Positions 33,312 through 42,835 of a stretch of DNA of 64,000 nucleotides are shown piece by piece. The DNA lies in NCBI GenBank assembly GCA_942492815.1, contig OW818658.1:4216001-4280000 (forward strand), in the 5' to 3' direction. Position 1 is the first letter of the stretch; each line of letters starts with the position of its first letter. The stretch comes from JAEUWI01 sp942492815 (GTDB taxonomy: Bacteria; Hydrogenedentota; Hydrogenedentia; Hydrogenedentales; JAEUWI01). Below the pieces are notes generated by a model. It was not told the DNA's origin, searched no databases, and saw nothing but the letters and a program-made list of their open reading frames with translations. Made by a program: the position numbers and the translations under genes.

Positions 33312-34769
33312 ATGAAACGTCGCGATTTTCTTTCCACCGCCAGTCTCGGCCTCGGCGCGGGCCTCCTCGCCTCGCGCGGCAGCGCCGCCCCCGAATCACG
33401 CCCCAACATCCTCTGGCTGATTTCGGAAGATACATCGCCCGACTTCGGCTGCTATGGTCACCCGATAGTTCATTCGCCCAACATCGATCGCCTTGCTGTC
33501 GAGGGCACGCGTTACAACGCCGCGTTTGCCGCCGCGCCGGTATGCTCCGCCGCGCGCTCCGCGATGATGACGGGGATGTACCAGACCACCATCGGCGCCC
33601 ACAATCACCGCAGCCACCGCGAGGACGGCTATGGGCTCCCCGCCCCGGTGGAGGTGATCACAAAGTACTTCCGCGATGCGGGCTATTTTGCGAGCAACGG
33701 CCACGGGGTGAACTGGGACAAGCCGGGAAAGACGGATTTCAATTTCACGACGGCGACTGCCCCTTTCGACGGTACGGATTGGCGCCAGCGCAAGGCGGGC
33801 CAGCCCTTCCTCGCCCAGTACAACTTCAGCATGACCCATCGTGAATTCGAACGCGACCCCGAGCGGCCCGTCGATCCGTCGAAGGTGGAGCTTCCCCCCT
33901 ACTACCCGGACACGCCGCTGCTGCGCCGCGACTGGGCGGACTACCTGGAATCGGCGCAGGTGCTCGACCGTCAGGTGGGCGTGTTGTTGAAGCGGCTGGA
34001 GGAGGATGGCCTGGCCGAGAACACCATCATCGTGTACCACGGCGACCACGGCCAGGCTCACGTGCGCGGGAAACAGTGGCTCTACGACAGCGGTACTCGG
34101 GTTCCGCTCATTGTGCGCAAGCCGGATGGCGCGGGTGCCGGGACCGTGTCGGAGGAACTGGTATCGCTGCTCGATCTGGCCCCGACGATGATGCAGTGGG
34201 CCGGTATCGAAGCGCCGCCGCAACTTCATGGCCGCTCGCTGAACACCGGCACGCCATGCGAATTTGTGGTGAGCGCGCGGGATCGTTGCGACGAGGCCGT
34301 AGACCGCATTCGCTCCGTGCGCACAAAGCAGTTCAAGTACATCCGGAACTTCTATCCCGAGCGCGCATATTTGCAGTTCAACGCCTACAAGAAGAAGCAG
34401 TACCCCGCCGTGTCCGTGCTGGAGCTCTGGCAGAAGGAAGGCGAGCTCACCGAGGCGCAACAGCCCTTCATGGCGGCGACGCGTCCCGAGGAGGAGCTCT
34501 ACGACCTGGCGGCGGACCCGCACGAGGTGAATAATCTCGCGAAGGATGCCACACACGAAGAAACGCTGAAGCAATTGCGCGCGCGGCTTGACCGCTGGAT
34601 TGAGGAAAGTGGCGATCGGGGTGCGGTGCCTGAGCCCGCCGAAGTGACCGACGCAGCGCGCGCAGATTCTCGCAAGCGTTTCGATGAGGCGATGGTGGAG
34701 CGCGGCATCGCACCTGACGCGGGACCTGAGGTGCATGTGGCCTGGTGGGAGAAGCAGTTGCTGGGATAG
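33312..34769 (+). CDS. Sulfatase, Tat-exported
   Basis: A 485-residue sulfatase starting MKRRDFLSTASLGLGAGLLASRGSAA (Tat signal). N-terminal metal motif NILWLISEDTSPDFGCYG, formylglycine motif CSAARSAMMTGMY (again C-x-A-x-R), THREFERD, and VYHGDHGQAHVRGKQWLYDSGTRVPLIV. The C-terminal end has a long helical region and EELYDLAADPHEVNNLA, typical of heparan N-sulfatase-like (SGSH) enzymes. Substrate probably a sulfated glycan. The 275-bp divergent gap with the other sulfatase contains two hairpin-like inverted repeats (CCGCCC/GGGCGG near 33152-33167; GATTGCGGT/ACCGCAATC). Confidence 0.92.
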   Translation: MKRRDFLSTASLGLGAGLLASRGSAAPESRPNILWLISEDTSPDFGCYGHPIVHSPNIDRLAVEGTRYNAAFAAAPVCSAARSAMMTGMYQTTIGAHNHRSHREDGYGLPAPVEVITKYFRDAGYFASNGHGVNWDKPGKTDFNFTTATAPFDGTDWRQRKAGQPFLAQYNFSMTHREFERDPERPVDPSKVELPPYYPDTPLLRRDWADYLESAQVLDRQVGVLLKRLEEDGLAENTIIVYHGDHGQAHVRGKQWLYDSGTRVPLIVRKPDGAGAGTVSEELVSLLDLAPTMMQWAGIEAPPQLHGRSLNTGTPCEFVVSARDRCDEAVDRIRSVRTKQFKYIRNFYPERAYLQFNAYKKKQYPAVSVLELWQKEGELTEAQQPFMAATRPEEELYDLAADPHEVNNLAKDATHEETLKQLRARLDRWIEESGDRGAVPEPAEVTDAARADSRKRFDEAMVERGIAPDAGPEVHVAWWEKQLLG

Positions 34770-34792
34770 GGCATGACCTACCTGCCCGCTCG

Positions 34793-35035
34793 TTACCACG
34801 GTCCTCCGTGGTAATGCATACCATGCCGCTCCCGCGGCATCGCGCCAGCGGCGCGAATGAATCGTTTGCGAATCTGATATCGGTAGCATTTGGAAAGGAC
34901 TTGGACGGGAATGGGTTTGACACGCCAGATAGTGGTGATTTTCAGGGGTCTTCTTGCGGCATCAGCAAAACCTCTTGCACCCTGTTCCGCTGGAGCGGAA
35001 CGGTATGCGTTACCACGGAGGACCGTGGTGACGAG
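34793..35035. repeat. Pair of inverted REP-like elements (TTACCACGG hairpins)
   Basis: TTACCACGG-TCCT-CCGTGGTAA (34793-34814) followed by TGCATACC is a hairpin unit of about 30 bp. An inverted copy, GGTATGCG then TTACCACGG-AGGA-CCGTGGTGA, lies at 35002-35031. The second copy supplies the GGAGG and the apparent GTG start of the next sulfatase. Confidence 0.75.
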
Positions 35036-36475
35036 TGTGGTGGTGGCGCTCGCTGTATATGTGTCTCTATCATCCGCAGCGGACGCCCAGGAGCGCCCCA
35101 ACATCGTCTACATCCTCGCGGACGACCTAGGCTACGGTGACGTGCGCTGCCTCAATCCCGAATCGAAGATCCCCACGCCGCGCATGGATCAACTGGCCGC
35201 CGAGGGCATGACCTTTACCGATGCCCACTCGGGGTCGGCGGTGTGTACGCCCACCCGCTATGGGTTACTTACGGGACGCTATGCGTGGCGCACGCGGCTG
35301 AAACAGCATGTTCTCTGGGGCTATTCGCCGCCGCTGATCGATCACGGCGAGTTGACGGTTGCGCAGTACCTGAAAGCGCAGGGGTATCACACCGCGTGCA
35401 TCGGCAAATGGCATCTCGGCCTGGGCTGGCAGACGACCGATGGCACCAAACTCGGTGATGAAGCGGAGTTGACCGGCGAAAGCATCGATTTCGAGAAGCC
35501 CTACACGCACGGGCCGTTGAACCTCGGCTTCGATTACTTCTTCGGCATTGCGGCGTCGCTGGACATGCCACCCTATGTTTACCTGGAGCAGGATCGCGCC
35601 ACGGCCATTCCCGCAGCGATGAAGCCCACCACGTTTCGCGCGGGGCTCACGGCGGAGGACTTTGAGCCCGTCAAGGTGCTACCCGATCTGACGGACCGTG
35701 CCATTGCCTACCTCAAAGAGCGACACGCTGCGAATCCTGATCAACCCTTCTTCCTCTACTTGCCCCTCACCTCGCCCCACACGCCGGTAGTGCCTTCGTC
35801 CGATGTGAAAGGCTTGAGCGAGGCAGGGGACTATGGCGATTTTGTTGTTCAGACTGACCGAGCCATCGGCCAAGTGCTCGATGCGCTAGATGACCTCAAT
35901 CTCCGGAGGAACACGCTGGTGATCGTGACGAGCGACAACGGATCCACCGAGTCCACCGAGACAATGGTGGCCTCCTACGGCCACCGGCCCAACCATCACT
36001 TTCGCGGACGCAAGTCCGATTCGTGGGAAGGGGGCCACCGCGTGCCCTTTATCGTGCGCTGGCCTGCCCAGGTCACTGCGGGTTCGACCAGTGCGGAGAC
36101 AACGTGCCTCACGGATCTTCTCGCGACCGTGGCCGATTTGGTGGGTGCGCCCTTGCCTGAGGGCGCGGGACAAGACAAAGCATGCTGACCGCGTTGCTTG
36201 GTGAGAAGCGGGAGGGGCCCCTGCGTGACTTCACGGTCCATCATTCCATCGACGGCACCTTCGCCCTGCGCCAGGGACCGTGGAAGTTTATCGACGGACC
36301 GGGCAGCGGCGGATGGAGCAGTCAGGGTGTGAGTGGGCCCAAGCCGGGCGACCCGCCCGTGCAGTTGTACAACCTTGACGACGATATCGGGGAAGCGCAC
36401 AATCTGTCGGAAGCCATGCCGGAGATGGTGGCGCAATTGCGGGCATTGCTGGATGCGTGTAAGCAAGGTTCATGA
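35028..36475 (+). pseudogene. Arylsulfatase broken by a frameshift near 36180
   Basis: The first part (to stop at 36188) encodes a near-complete arylsulfatase A-like protein: NIVYILADDLGYGDVRCLNP, canonical formylglycine motif CTPTRYGLLTGRYAWR, GKWHLGLGW, FFLYLPLTSPHTPVVPS and VIVTSDNGS. The frame is lost at GAC AAA GCATG near 36175-36185, where one base appears missing. The C-terminal strands continue in the next frame from 36182 to 36475 (LTALLGEKREGPLRDFTVHHSIDGTFALRQGPWKF). I put the start at GTG 35028, with GGAGG 6 nt upstream and a signal-like VTSVVVALAVYVSLSSAADA, but ATG 34911 in the same frame is possible. The active site lies entirely in part one. A sequencing indel is an alternative explanation. 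Confidence 0.8.
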
Positions 36476-36519
36476 GCCGGGTATACCTTTGGTGTAAGTG
36501 AACGAGGAGATCTCCCCAA

Positions 36520-37680
36520 ATGTTGAACCTATCCCGAGTGGCGTTGAGGAGTATCCTCGCGGTTTTCTGGATGCCGTTGTGCATCTGGAGCGCAGGCGCG
36601 ATAGCAGCAGAGGCGGGCCCCGCTTCTATTCGCGGGGAAATCGTCCTGCCCCGTGACGGCATTGAATGGATGTCCCAGCAGGTCGAGGAACCGTGTATTC
36701 TCCCCAACCCCAAAGTACCCGGACGGCTGATCATGTTTTATTCCGCCGTGTCCAAGTCGAACCCGGCGGAAGCGTCGATCGGCAAGGCGTGGGCGGAGGA
36801 ACGCGAGCCCTTCCGCTGGCACCAGGATGAGAAAAACCCCATCTTTCGGCCCGCCGGAAAAGGTTGGGACGCTACCACCATCCGTCTCGACAGCGTCGTC
36901 TACGTGCCCGAAGAGGACCTCTACTATATTTACTATTCGGGAACCCAGGGGTCGGTGCAAGACCGAATCGGCCTGGCGACTTGCCCTGCGGGCGCCGATG
37001 GCTATTCCGAGGTCACTGCGGACGCTATCACGCGCTACGGCGACGCACCCGTACTGGCCCCAGAGCCCGCTGCGCCGTTCAACGAGGAAATGGCGTCCCA
37101 GGGCGCGGTCATGCGCGAGTGGAATGAAGCGGAGCGGCGCTGGGAATGGTACATGTATTATTCGTACCGCGAAAAGGACGGCGTTCTTCCCGGCATCCGC
37201 CTCGCCACCTCGCCCGACGGCAAAACCTGGACGCGGCAATTCAACGCGAACGACCCGCGCGGCATGGGACAAATTTTCCCTTCCACTCCGGATGCGTATT
37301 ACGAGTGGCATCAGATTTCCAAGATCGGATCGACCTACGTGCTCTGCATCGAATTGGGCATAGCGCATGGCGCGCGCTGGCGAACGGGGCTTGCGGTCAG
37401 TACGGACCCGGTAGTGGGGTGGTCGCAGCTCGACCCCGATACCGTGCTGCAGACGAAATGGGCCGGGCTCTATACCGATGCCACGCTCTACCACGTTGCA
37501 ACACCCGCTCTCTATCGGCTTGATGGCAAATGGTACCTCTTCACACAAGCCTGCGGACGTCCCTCAAGCGACAACTACATCGACGGTGCATGGGAAATGT
37601 GGTGCTTCGCATGCGATCTGGAAGTCCCTACGCGCCCGGGCTGCGACGCCTTGTACATTCCGGGACTACCGGCAAAGTGA
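36520..37680 (+). CDS. GH43/GH117-like five-bladed beta-propeller glycosidase, exported
   Basis: A 386-residue protein with Sec signal (VALRSILAVFWMPLCIWSAGAIAAEAG). The propeller repeats are visible as MFYSAVSKSN, DLYYIYYSGTQGSVQDRIGLAT, EWYMYYSYREKDGVLPGIRLATSPDGKTW and KWYLFTQACGRPSSDNY. These resemble glycosyl hydrolase family 43-type or related propellers acting on arabinose, xylose or galactan residues. A catalytic triad of acids cannot be assigned confidently from sequence alone. GAGGAG lies upstream of the ATG. It follows three sulfatases, which fits a role in degradation of a sulfated polysaccharide. Confidence 0.72.
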   Translation: MLNLSRVALRSILAVFWMPLCIWSAGAIAAEAGPASIRGEIVLPRDGIEWMSQQVEEPCILPNPKVPGRLIMFYSAVSKSNPAEASIGKAWAEEREPFRWHQDEKNPIFRPAGKGWDATTIRLDSVVYVPEEDLYYIYYSGTQGSVQDRIGLATCPAGADGYSEVTADAITRYGDAPVLAPEPAAPFNEEMASQGAVMREWNEAERRWEWYMYYSYREKDGVLPGIRLATSPDGKTWTRQFNANDPRGMGQIFPSTPDAYYEWHQISKIGSTYVLCIELGIAHGARWRTGLAVSTDPVVGWSQLDPDTVLQTKWAGLYTDATLYHVATPALYRLDGKWYLFTQACGRPSSDNYIDGAWEMWCFACDLEVPTRPGCDALYIPGLPAK

Positions 37681-37722
37681 CGCGTGCGATTTCCGTCTAA
37701 TCTCGCGTGCGCAAGGGCCCGT

Positions 37723-39162
37723 TCACGCGGCAAATCCCCGCGTGGTGATGTACTTGCTCTGGGGCGCGCCGCACGTGGGGCAACACCATTCCGGGGGCAA
37801 CTCGGTAAAGGGCGTTCCAGCATCGATACCACCCAGCGGATCGCCATATTGCTCGCTATATTCCGTCCTGCACTCCATACACTGGTGGACCAGCATGCCC
37901 GAACGGACGCCGATGGTGGAGGTTGGCGCTGGTGCCGCGGCCGTCTGTCCCGTGCCGAAGCGATCAACCAACTCGAGCACGGCATCTATGAGACCGCCGG
38001 CGCTCAGGCCGCTGGCGCGGGGTATGAGCATGGGATTGAAGCGCTCGAAGTTCTCTCGGACGTATACCGTGTATCGAGGTTGCTGGCGAAAGGGCCATCG
38101 CGTCACCTGGGAATCGGCCCGGACGACAATCGGTGTATCGGGCACCGTGGCGCTGAGCTCGGTCAATCCGATGCTCAAGGGTCCCGGATGGGGGCACACG
38201 TCATTGAGCGCGGCGATGAGTTCCCGGCCTTCGCGAACGGCATCCGGTGTCAAGAAGCCTTCGATACAGACGTTGTCCCAGGCCCCCGTATTGAGCGAGA
38301 TACGGTGCTGGATCAGGAGGCGCTCGAAGTTAATCCGAAGGGCGGCCGGGATACCGTGAATTAATAGACTCTGCCACGGTGTGAGCCCAGCGGTGGCGAT
38401 GGATTCCCTGCGCGCGGCGAGGCACAGATCTACCAGAAACTGTCCAGGTAGCGGCTGATCGAACATGGGAATTCCCAGCGTGTACGTTTCACTGGCCCCG
38501 TCACGCTCGAAACCGACTATCGGGCGGCTTTCTTCGCGGGCGGGTGTATGGTCCAAATCAACATCACGCAGCAGTGAACCCAGGCATTCCTCCAGGCTCC
38601 GCTGAAGCTCCGGCAGGCTCGTACCATTGTCGCGCAGGACGGCCTGCTGAATGACAAACGTCGCCGCCGCCACCCCGTCACTGTGCACGGCGGCGGAAAG
38701 GACCACGGGACGCAGTTGGCCTTTTGCGTAGAACGACACCCGCCAGAAGGATGGCTCCGGCGATCCGATAAAGTTGATCTGGCCGGTATTCAACGGCAGA
38801 TAGCCCTGCCTCGGGTCGCTCAGGTTGACCGGCAGGGCCGGCGGCGACACGAACTGGGCGAGCACCGAATCGAAAGCGCCATCGCTGAGCCAGGGCGTCC
38901 TGTCCCCGCGCCCACAGCCGGGGCGGGTTGTGACGATGTTGGGGCGGCGGGGGTGGTGCTCAACCAGCAGGCTGCCCATATCCCTCCGCACGCGATCGCG
39001 GTTGGAACTCGGAATCGCGCACAGTATGATTTCCTGGCGGCTACCGAGGCGCAGGTTTCCGCTGCCGTAGACCATGGCGATTTCGGCCGCGCGACGGAGC
39101 ACGCTGACGGGAATTCGTCCGCCTGCCGAGTGCAAAATCATATCGTTGGCTTGAATACCCAT
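37723..39162 (-). CDS. Nitrite/sulfite reductase ferredoxin-domain protein with C-terminal rubredoxin
   Basis: A 479-residue protein starting MGIQANDMILHSAGGRIPVS at ATG 39162, 5 nt after the nitrate reductase stop. Two NIR_SIR ferredoxin-like half domains are recognisable (GSGNLRLGSRQEIIL; then ETYTLGIPMFDQPLPG). I do not find the C-x5-C/C-x3-C siroheme/4Fe-4S pair; only CGRG and isolated cysteines occur. The C-terminus is a rubredoxin: CMECRTEYSEQYGDPLGGIDAGTPFTELPPEWCCPTCG. It could pass electrons to the nitrate or nitrite reductases of this cluster. True reductase activity is doubtful without the cofactor cysteines. Confidence 0.72.
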   Translation of the reverse strand: MGIQANDMILHSAGGRIPVSVLRRAAEIAMVYGSGNLRLGSRQEIILCAIPSSNRDRVRRDMGSLLVEHHPRRPNIVTTRPGCGRGDRTPWLSDGAFDSVLAQFVSPPALPVNLSDPRQGYLPLNTGQINFIGSPEPSFWRVSFYAKGQLRPVVLSAAVHSDGVAAATFVIQQAVLRDNGTSLPELQRSLEECLGSLLRDVDLDHTPAREESRPIVGFERDGASETYTLGIPMFDQPLPGQFLVDLCLAARRESIATAGLTPWQSLLIHGIPAALRINFERLLIQHRISLNTGAWDNVCIEGFLTPDAVREGRELIAALNDVCPHPGPLSIGLTELSATVPDTPIVVRADSQVTRWPFRQQPRYTVYVRENFERFNPMLIPRASGLSAGGLIDAVLELVDRFGTGQTAAAPAPTSTIGVRSGMLVHQCMECRTEYSEQYGDPLGGIDAGTPFTELPPEWCCPTCGAPQSKYITTRGFAA

Positions 39163-39167
39163 CGTTC

Positions 39168-42100
39168 CTATCCGGCGGTCAGGGCCGCGCTCCGCTCCAG
39201 GAATGCGGCGACTTCGGGCCTGCAACTTCCACAGCCGGTGCCCGCACCCGTTTTTGCACACATCGATTCCAGGGAATCGCAACCCTCTGCCAGCGCGCGG
39301 AGAAGGTTTCCCTCCCCCACCTGGTTGCAGCTACACACGAGGGGCCCTTCCACGGGCTCCCGCGCGGGGCCCACGCCGCGGAGGAGGCCGCGGCGGGATT
39401 CGTCCAGCTCCAGTTGCGATTCGACGAGCCGCTTCAGCTCGACCATGGGCGCCGTATCACCATAGAGAATGGCGCCGACCAGGCGGTTCTGGCGAACAAT
39501 GCACTTCTGGTAGAGCCGCTCGCTCCGATCCAGCAGCACAATCTCTTCGTAGCCCGGGGCACCCGTATCCGCACCGGCATCGCCCATGGTGCAGAGCGAT
39601 AGCCCCTTCAGCTTGAGCACGTTAAACGCGATACTGCCCGAATAGCGGGTCCACGTGTCGCCCGCGAGTTGGGCCGCCGCCACGACGGCCTGGGCCTGGG
39701 CGGCCGGTGTCGTGCCATAGCACCGGTGTTCGTGCTCCGCGATTTCGCCGATGGCAAAAATGTCCGGGTCCTCGGTGCGCATGCCGTCATCCACCAGGAC
39801 CCCCTGTCGACAGGGCAGGCTCGCGCTTCGGGCCAGGCCGATGCTGGGCGTGGTGCCGGTGGCGAAGAAGACGGCCTCGCAGGGATAGTAGATTCCGTTT
39901 TGAGTGCGCACGCCCAGAACCGTACTATCGCCATGCACCGATGCAATCGAATCATTGAAGTGCAACGTTACGCCACGCTCCGCCAATTCCTCCGCCAGGA
40001 ACTGGGACGCGGTGGCGTCGAGCTGGCGACCCATAAGCTGGCCGGATCGGTGAATCAGCCTGCACTCGGCGCCAAGCTCTCGCAATGCGGCCACGAGTTC
40101 CAGGCCGAGTAGTCCGCCCCCCGCCACGACGCAGCGCGTGCCGGGGCGGACAAAATTCATAATCGCATCGGCGTCCGAGCGCGTGCGCAGGGTGAAAGTC
40201 CCCGCCATCTTCGCGGGACACTCCGGGGGCAATTGGGGCTGGCTTCCCGTGGCGAGGACCAGTTTATCGTAAGAGTGTCGCTCGCCCTGGCCATCCACGA
40301 TGAAACGGCCTTTGCGATGAATCGCCGTGATCGGGCGGTCTGGGAAAAACGCAATATTGGCCCGCTCCAGCCCGGGCCCGGACGCGGTCTGCATGGAGGG
40401 CCAGGAGCATTCGCCGCTGATCAGATCGGGCAGCAGAATGCGGTTATAGAAACCATGAGGCTCTTTACCGAAGACGATAATCTCGTCGTCCGCGCAACGC
40501 GCGCGCAGCTCCTGAGCAAAGGCCAGGGCTGCGGTGCCGCCGCCGACCACGAGAACACGCCGGCGCGCGGAGGGAACGCGACTCAGTGCCACGGCGGCGA
40601 ACTTGAACTCAGGCTCTTTCGAGCGGGGATCGACCAGCGGGCTGGTGAGCACGTTGGCTCGGGCGTCGCCCTTCTGGAGTGACTTGCCCCAGTGCATGGG
40701 CAGAAAAACCACGCCGGGCTTTATCGCATCCGTGAGCACCGCCCGGGCGCGCACCGCACCGCGGTCGTTGTAGATCGTGACGGTATCGCCTTCCGCAATG
40801 CCCTGGACCTCGGCATCGTCCGGGTGAAGCTCCACATAGGGCGTGTCCAGGTGTTGGCGCAGCTTGTTCACCTTGCCCGTGCGGGTCATAGTATGCCACT
40901 GATCGCGAATGCGGCCCGTCGTGAGTATCAGCGGGTAGCGCTCGCTCGTGGTTTCGGCGGAGGGACTGTAGAGCGGCCCGTGGAGTCGCGCGCGATGATC
41001 GGGTGTTAGAAATTGATGGTCTTCGAAGAGGCGCGGCGTGCCGGGGTGCTCTTCGCTTGGGCAGGGCCACTGCAAGCTCCCCTCGGCGCGCAGGCGCCCG
41101 TAGGAGATGCCCGTCATGTCGATGTTCGTGCCTTTTGTCAGGGCGCAGTGCTCGTCGAAGATCGCGCTTTCGTCGGGATAGGTGAAGGCCTCGGCCCAGC
41201 CCATCTTTTGCGCGAAGCGGCACAGGATTTCTACGTCCGGCAGGGCCTCGCCGGGCGCGTCGGCCAGCTTCGAGAGCAGCGTGACGCGCCGCTCGGAGTT
41301 GGTCATGGTGCCCTGCTTCTCGAGCCAGCCGGCCGCGGGTAAAACGAGATCCGCATAGGGTACGGTGTCGGAGAGAGAGGAGATATCCTGCACGACGACG
41401 AAGCGCGCCGACTTTAAGGCACGCTCTACGCGGCTCAGGTTGGGCATGGACACGGCGGGATTGGTGCAGATGATCCAGATGGCCTTCATCGCGCCGGATT
41501 CGAGGGCGTCGAACATTTCCGTGGCCGTAAGGCCGGGCTTCGCCGCGATGGGGCCGCTGTTCCAATGCGCCTGAACGAAGGCGCGCTCTTCTGGATCGGC
41601 CAAATCGCGGTGGGCCGCCAGCAGGTTCGCCAGCCCCCCCACCTCGCGTCCGCCCATGGCGTTGGGCTGGCCCGTGAGGGAAAAGGGACCCGCGCCGGGC
41701 TTTCCGATTTGTCCGGTGAGCAGCGAGAGATTCAGCAGCGCGACATTCTTATCCACACCCGCGCTGCTCTGATTCAGGCCCATGGCCCACCAGGTCTGGA
41801 AGGCGCCGCTGGTCCCGATGAGGTGCGCGGCATGACGAATATCGTCCGCTTCGACGCGGCAGACTTCCGCCGCTTCTTCGGTCGTGAGCGCGTAGGCCGC
41901 GTCGAGGATCGAACTACCACCATTGCAATGCTCGCCAATGAAGGCTTCGTCCCAGTGACCTTGCTCGCGAAGTTCGCGCGCGATGGCGTTGAAGAGGGCC
42001 ACGTCGGTCCCCGGCTGAAGCTGCAAGTGCAGATCAGCGAAGGCGCAGGTGGGCGTGTGTCGCGGATCGACCACGATCACCTTGATGTCGGGATTGCGCT

Positions 42101-42683
42101 CCTTGTGCTGCTCCAGACGCCGAAACAGAATCGGGTGGCACCAGGCGGGATTCGCACCCGCGATCACAAAGCAATCGCCCAACTCGATATCCGCATAGCT
42201 GATGGGGCAGGCGTCGTCTCCCAGGGCGAGTTTGTAGCCCACTACGGCGGAGCTCATGCACAAGCGCGAATTCGTGTCGATGTTGTTGCAGCCGATGAAT
42301 CCCTTCATCAGCTTGTTCGCGATGTAGTACTCCTCGGTGAGGCACTGTCCGGAAACGTAGAAACCCACCGCCTCGGGGCCATGACGCCGGATTATCGACT
42401 TGAACACAGCGGCAGCGCGATCAAGCGCCGCGTCCCACGAGACTCGTTCGAGGGGATGGGCCCGGCTGCGGCGCAACTGGGGATAAAGCAATCGATCCGA
42501 CTGCTGCTGGACCACGTGGTGCAGTGTGCGTCCCTTCGAGCAGAGCATACCCCGACTGGAGGGATGGCTTTCATCGCCCTCCACGCTCAGGCGGCCCAGG
42601 CGATCCTTCGTAACCACGACGCCGCAGCCCACGCCACAGTAGGAGCAGGTGGTCTTCACGGTATCGGAGGTGTGAGGTGCCAT
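39168..42683 (-). CDS. nasA: Assimilatory nitrate reductase fused to FAD reductase and BFD domains
   Basis: An 1171-residue cytoplasmic enzyme. Residues 1-60 carry the 4Fe-4S site C13-x2-C16-x3-C20-x27-C48. The Mo-bis-MGD catalytic domain follows, with NSRLCMSSAVVGYK (Cys ligand of Mo) near 146 and the molydopterin-binding C-terminal domain (LILTTGRIRDQWHTMTRTGK) to about 700. A pyridine-nucleotide disulfide oxidoreductase module follows (VLVVGGGTAALAF; CVVAGGGLLGLELVAAL; IFAIGEIAEH), then a BFD [2Fe-2S] domain (VCSCNQVGEGNL to TGAGTGCGSC). It reduces nitrate to nitrite using NAD(P)H directly, joining NasA- and NasC-type subunits in one chain. Downstream rubredoxin protein and upstream NarK complete the operon. 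Confidence 0.92.
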   Translation of the reverse strand: MAPHTSDTVKTTCSYCGVGCGVVVTKDRLGRLSVEGDESHPSSRGMLCSKGRTLHHVVQQQSDRLLYPQLRRSRAHPLERVSWDAALDRAAAVFKSIIRRHGPEAVGFYVSGQCLTEEYYIANKLMKGFIGCNNIDTNSRLCMSSAVVGYKLALGDDACPISYADIELGDCFVIAGANPAWCHPILFRRLEQHKERNPDIKVIVVDPRHTPTCAFADLHLQLQPGTDVALFNAIARELREQGHWDEAFIGEHCNGGSSILDAAYALTTEEAAEVCRVEADDIRHAAHLIGTSGAFQTWWAMGLNQSSAGVDKNVALLNLSLLTGQIGKPGAGPFSLTGQPNAMGGREVGGLANLLAAHRDLADPEERAFVQAHWNSGPIAAKPGLTATEMFDALESGAMKAIWIICTNPAVSMPNLSRVERALKSARFVVVQDISSLSDTVPYADLVLPAAGWLEKQGTMTNSERRVTLLSKLADAPGEALPDVEILCRFAQKMGWAEAFTYPDESAIFDEHCALTKGTNIDMTGISYGRLRAEGSLQWPCPSEEHPGTPRLFEDHQFLTPDHRARLHGPLYSPSAETTSERYPLILTTGRIRDQWHTMTRTGKVNKLRQHLDTPYVELHPDDAEVQGIAEGDTVTIYNDRGAVRARAVLTDAIKPGVVFLPMHWGKSLQKGDARANVLTSPLVDPRSKEPEFKFAAVALSRVPSARRRVLVVGGGTAALAFAQELRARCADDEIIVFGKEPHGFYNRILLPDLISGECSWPSMQTASGPGLERANIAFFPDRPITAIHRKGRFIVDGQGERHSYDKLVLATGSQPQLPPECPAKMAGTFTLRTRSDADAIMNFVRPGTRCVVAGGGLLGLELVAALRELGAECRLIHRSGQLMGRQLDATASQFLAEELAERGVTLHFNDSIASVHGDSTVLGVRTQNGIYYPCEAVFFATGTTPSIGLARSASLPCRQGVLVDDGMRTEDPDIFAIGEIAEHEHRCYGTTPAAQAQAVVAAAQLAGDTWTRYSGSIAFNVLKLKGLSLCTMGDAGADTGAPGYEEIVLLDRSERLYQKCIVRQNRLVGAILYGDTAPMVELKRLVESQLELDESRRGLLRGVGPAREPVEGPLVCSCNQVGEGNLLRALAEGCDSLESMCAKTGAGTGCGSCRPEVAAFLERSAALTAG

Positions 42684-42718
42684 GGGGTACTACAGTCTGA
42701 AGCCGCGGGTGAGACTTG

Positions 42719-42832
42719 GTTTGATGGGTCTTATGGTCTTATGAGCCTCTTGGGCCTTATAGGTCCAATGGGTCCTATACGCCACGGGATGCGTTACTTC
42801 CCATAGACTTACAGGACCCATTGGACCCAACA
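42719..42832. repeat. ATGGGTCTT-type nonamer repeats between nitrate genes
   Basis: Units such as ATGGGTCTT, ATGGTCTT, GGGCCTTATAGG and CCAATGGGTCCTATA run from 42719 to 42780; an inverted block with GGACCCATTGGACCC follows at 42813-42832. It fills the gap between the NarK gene and the nitrate reductase gene, both on the minus strand. It belongs to the same family as 31507-31587. Confidence 0.7.
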
Positions 42833-42835
42833 CTG

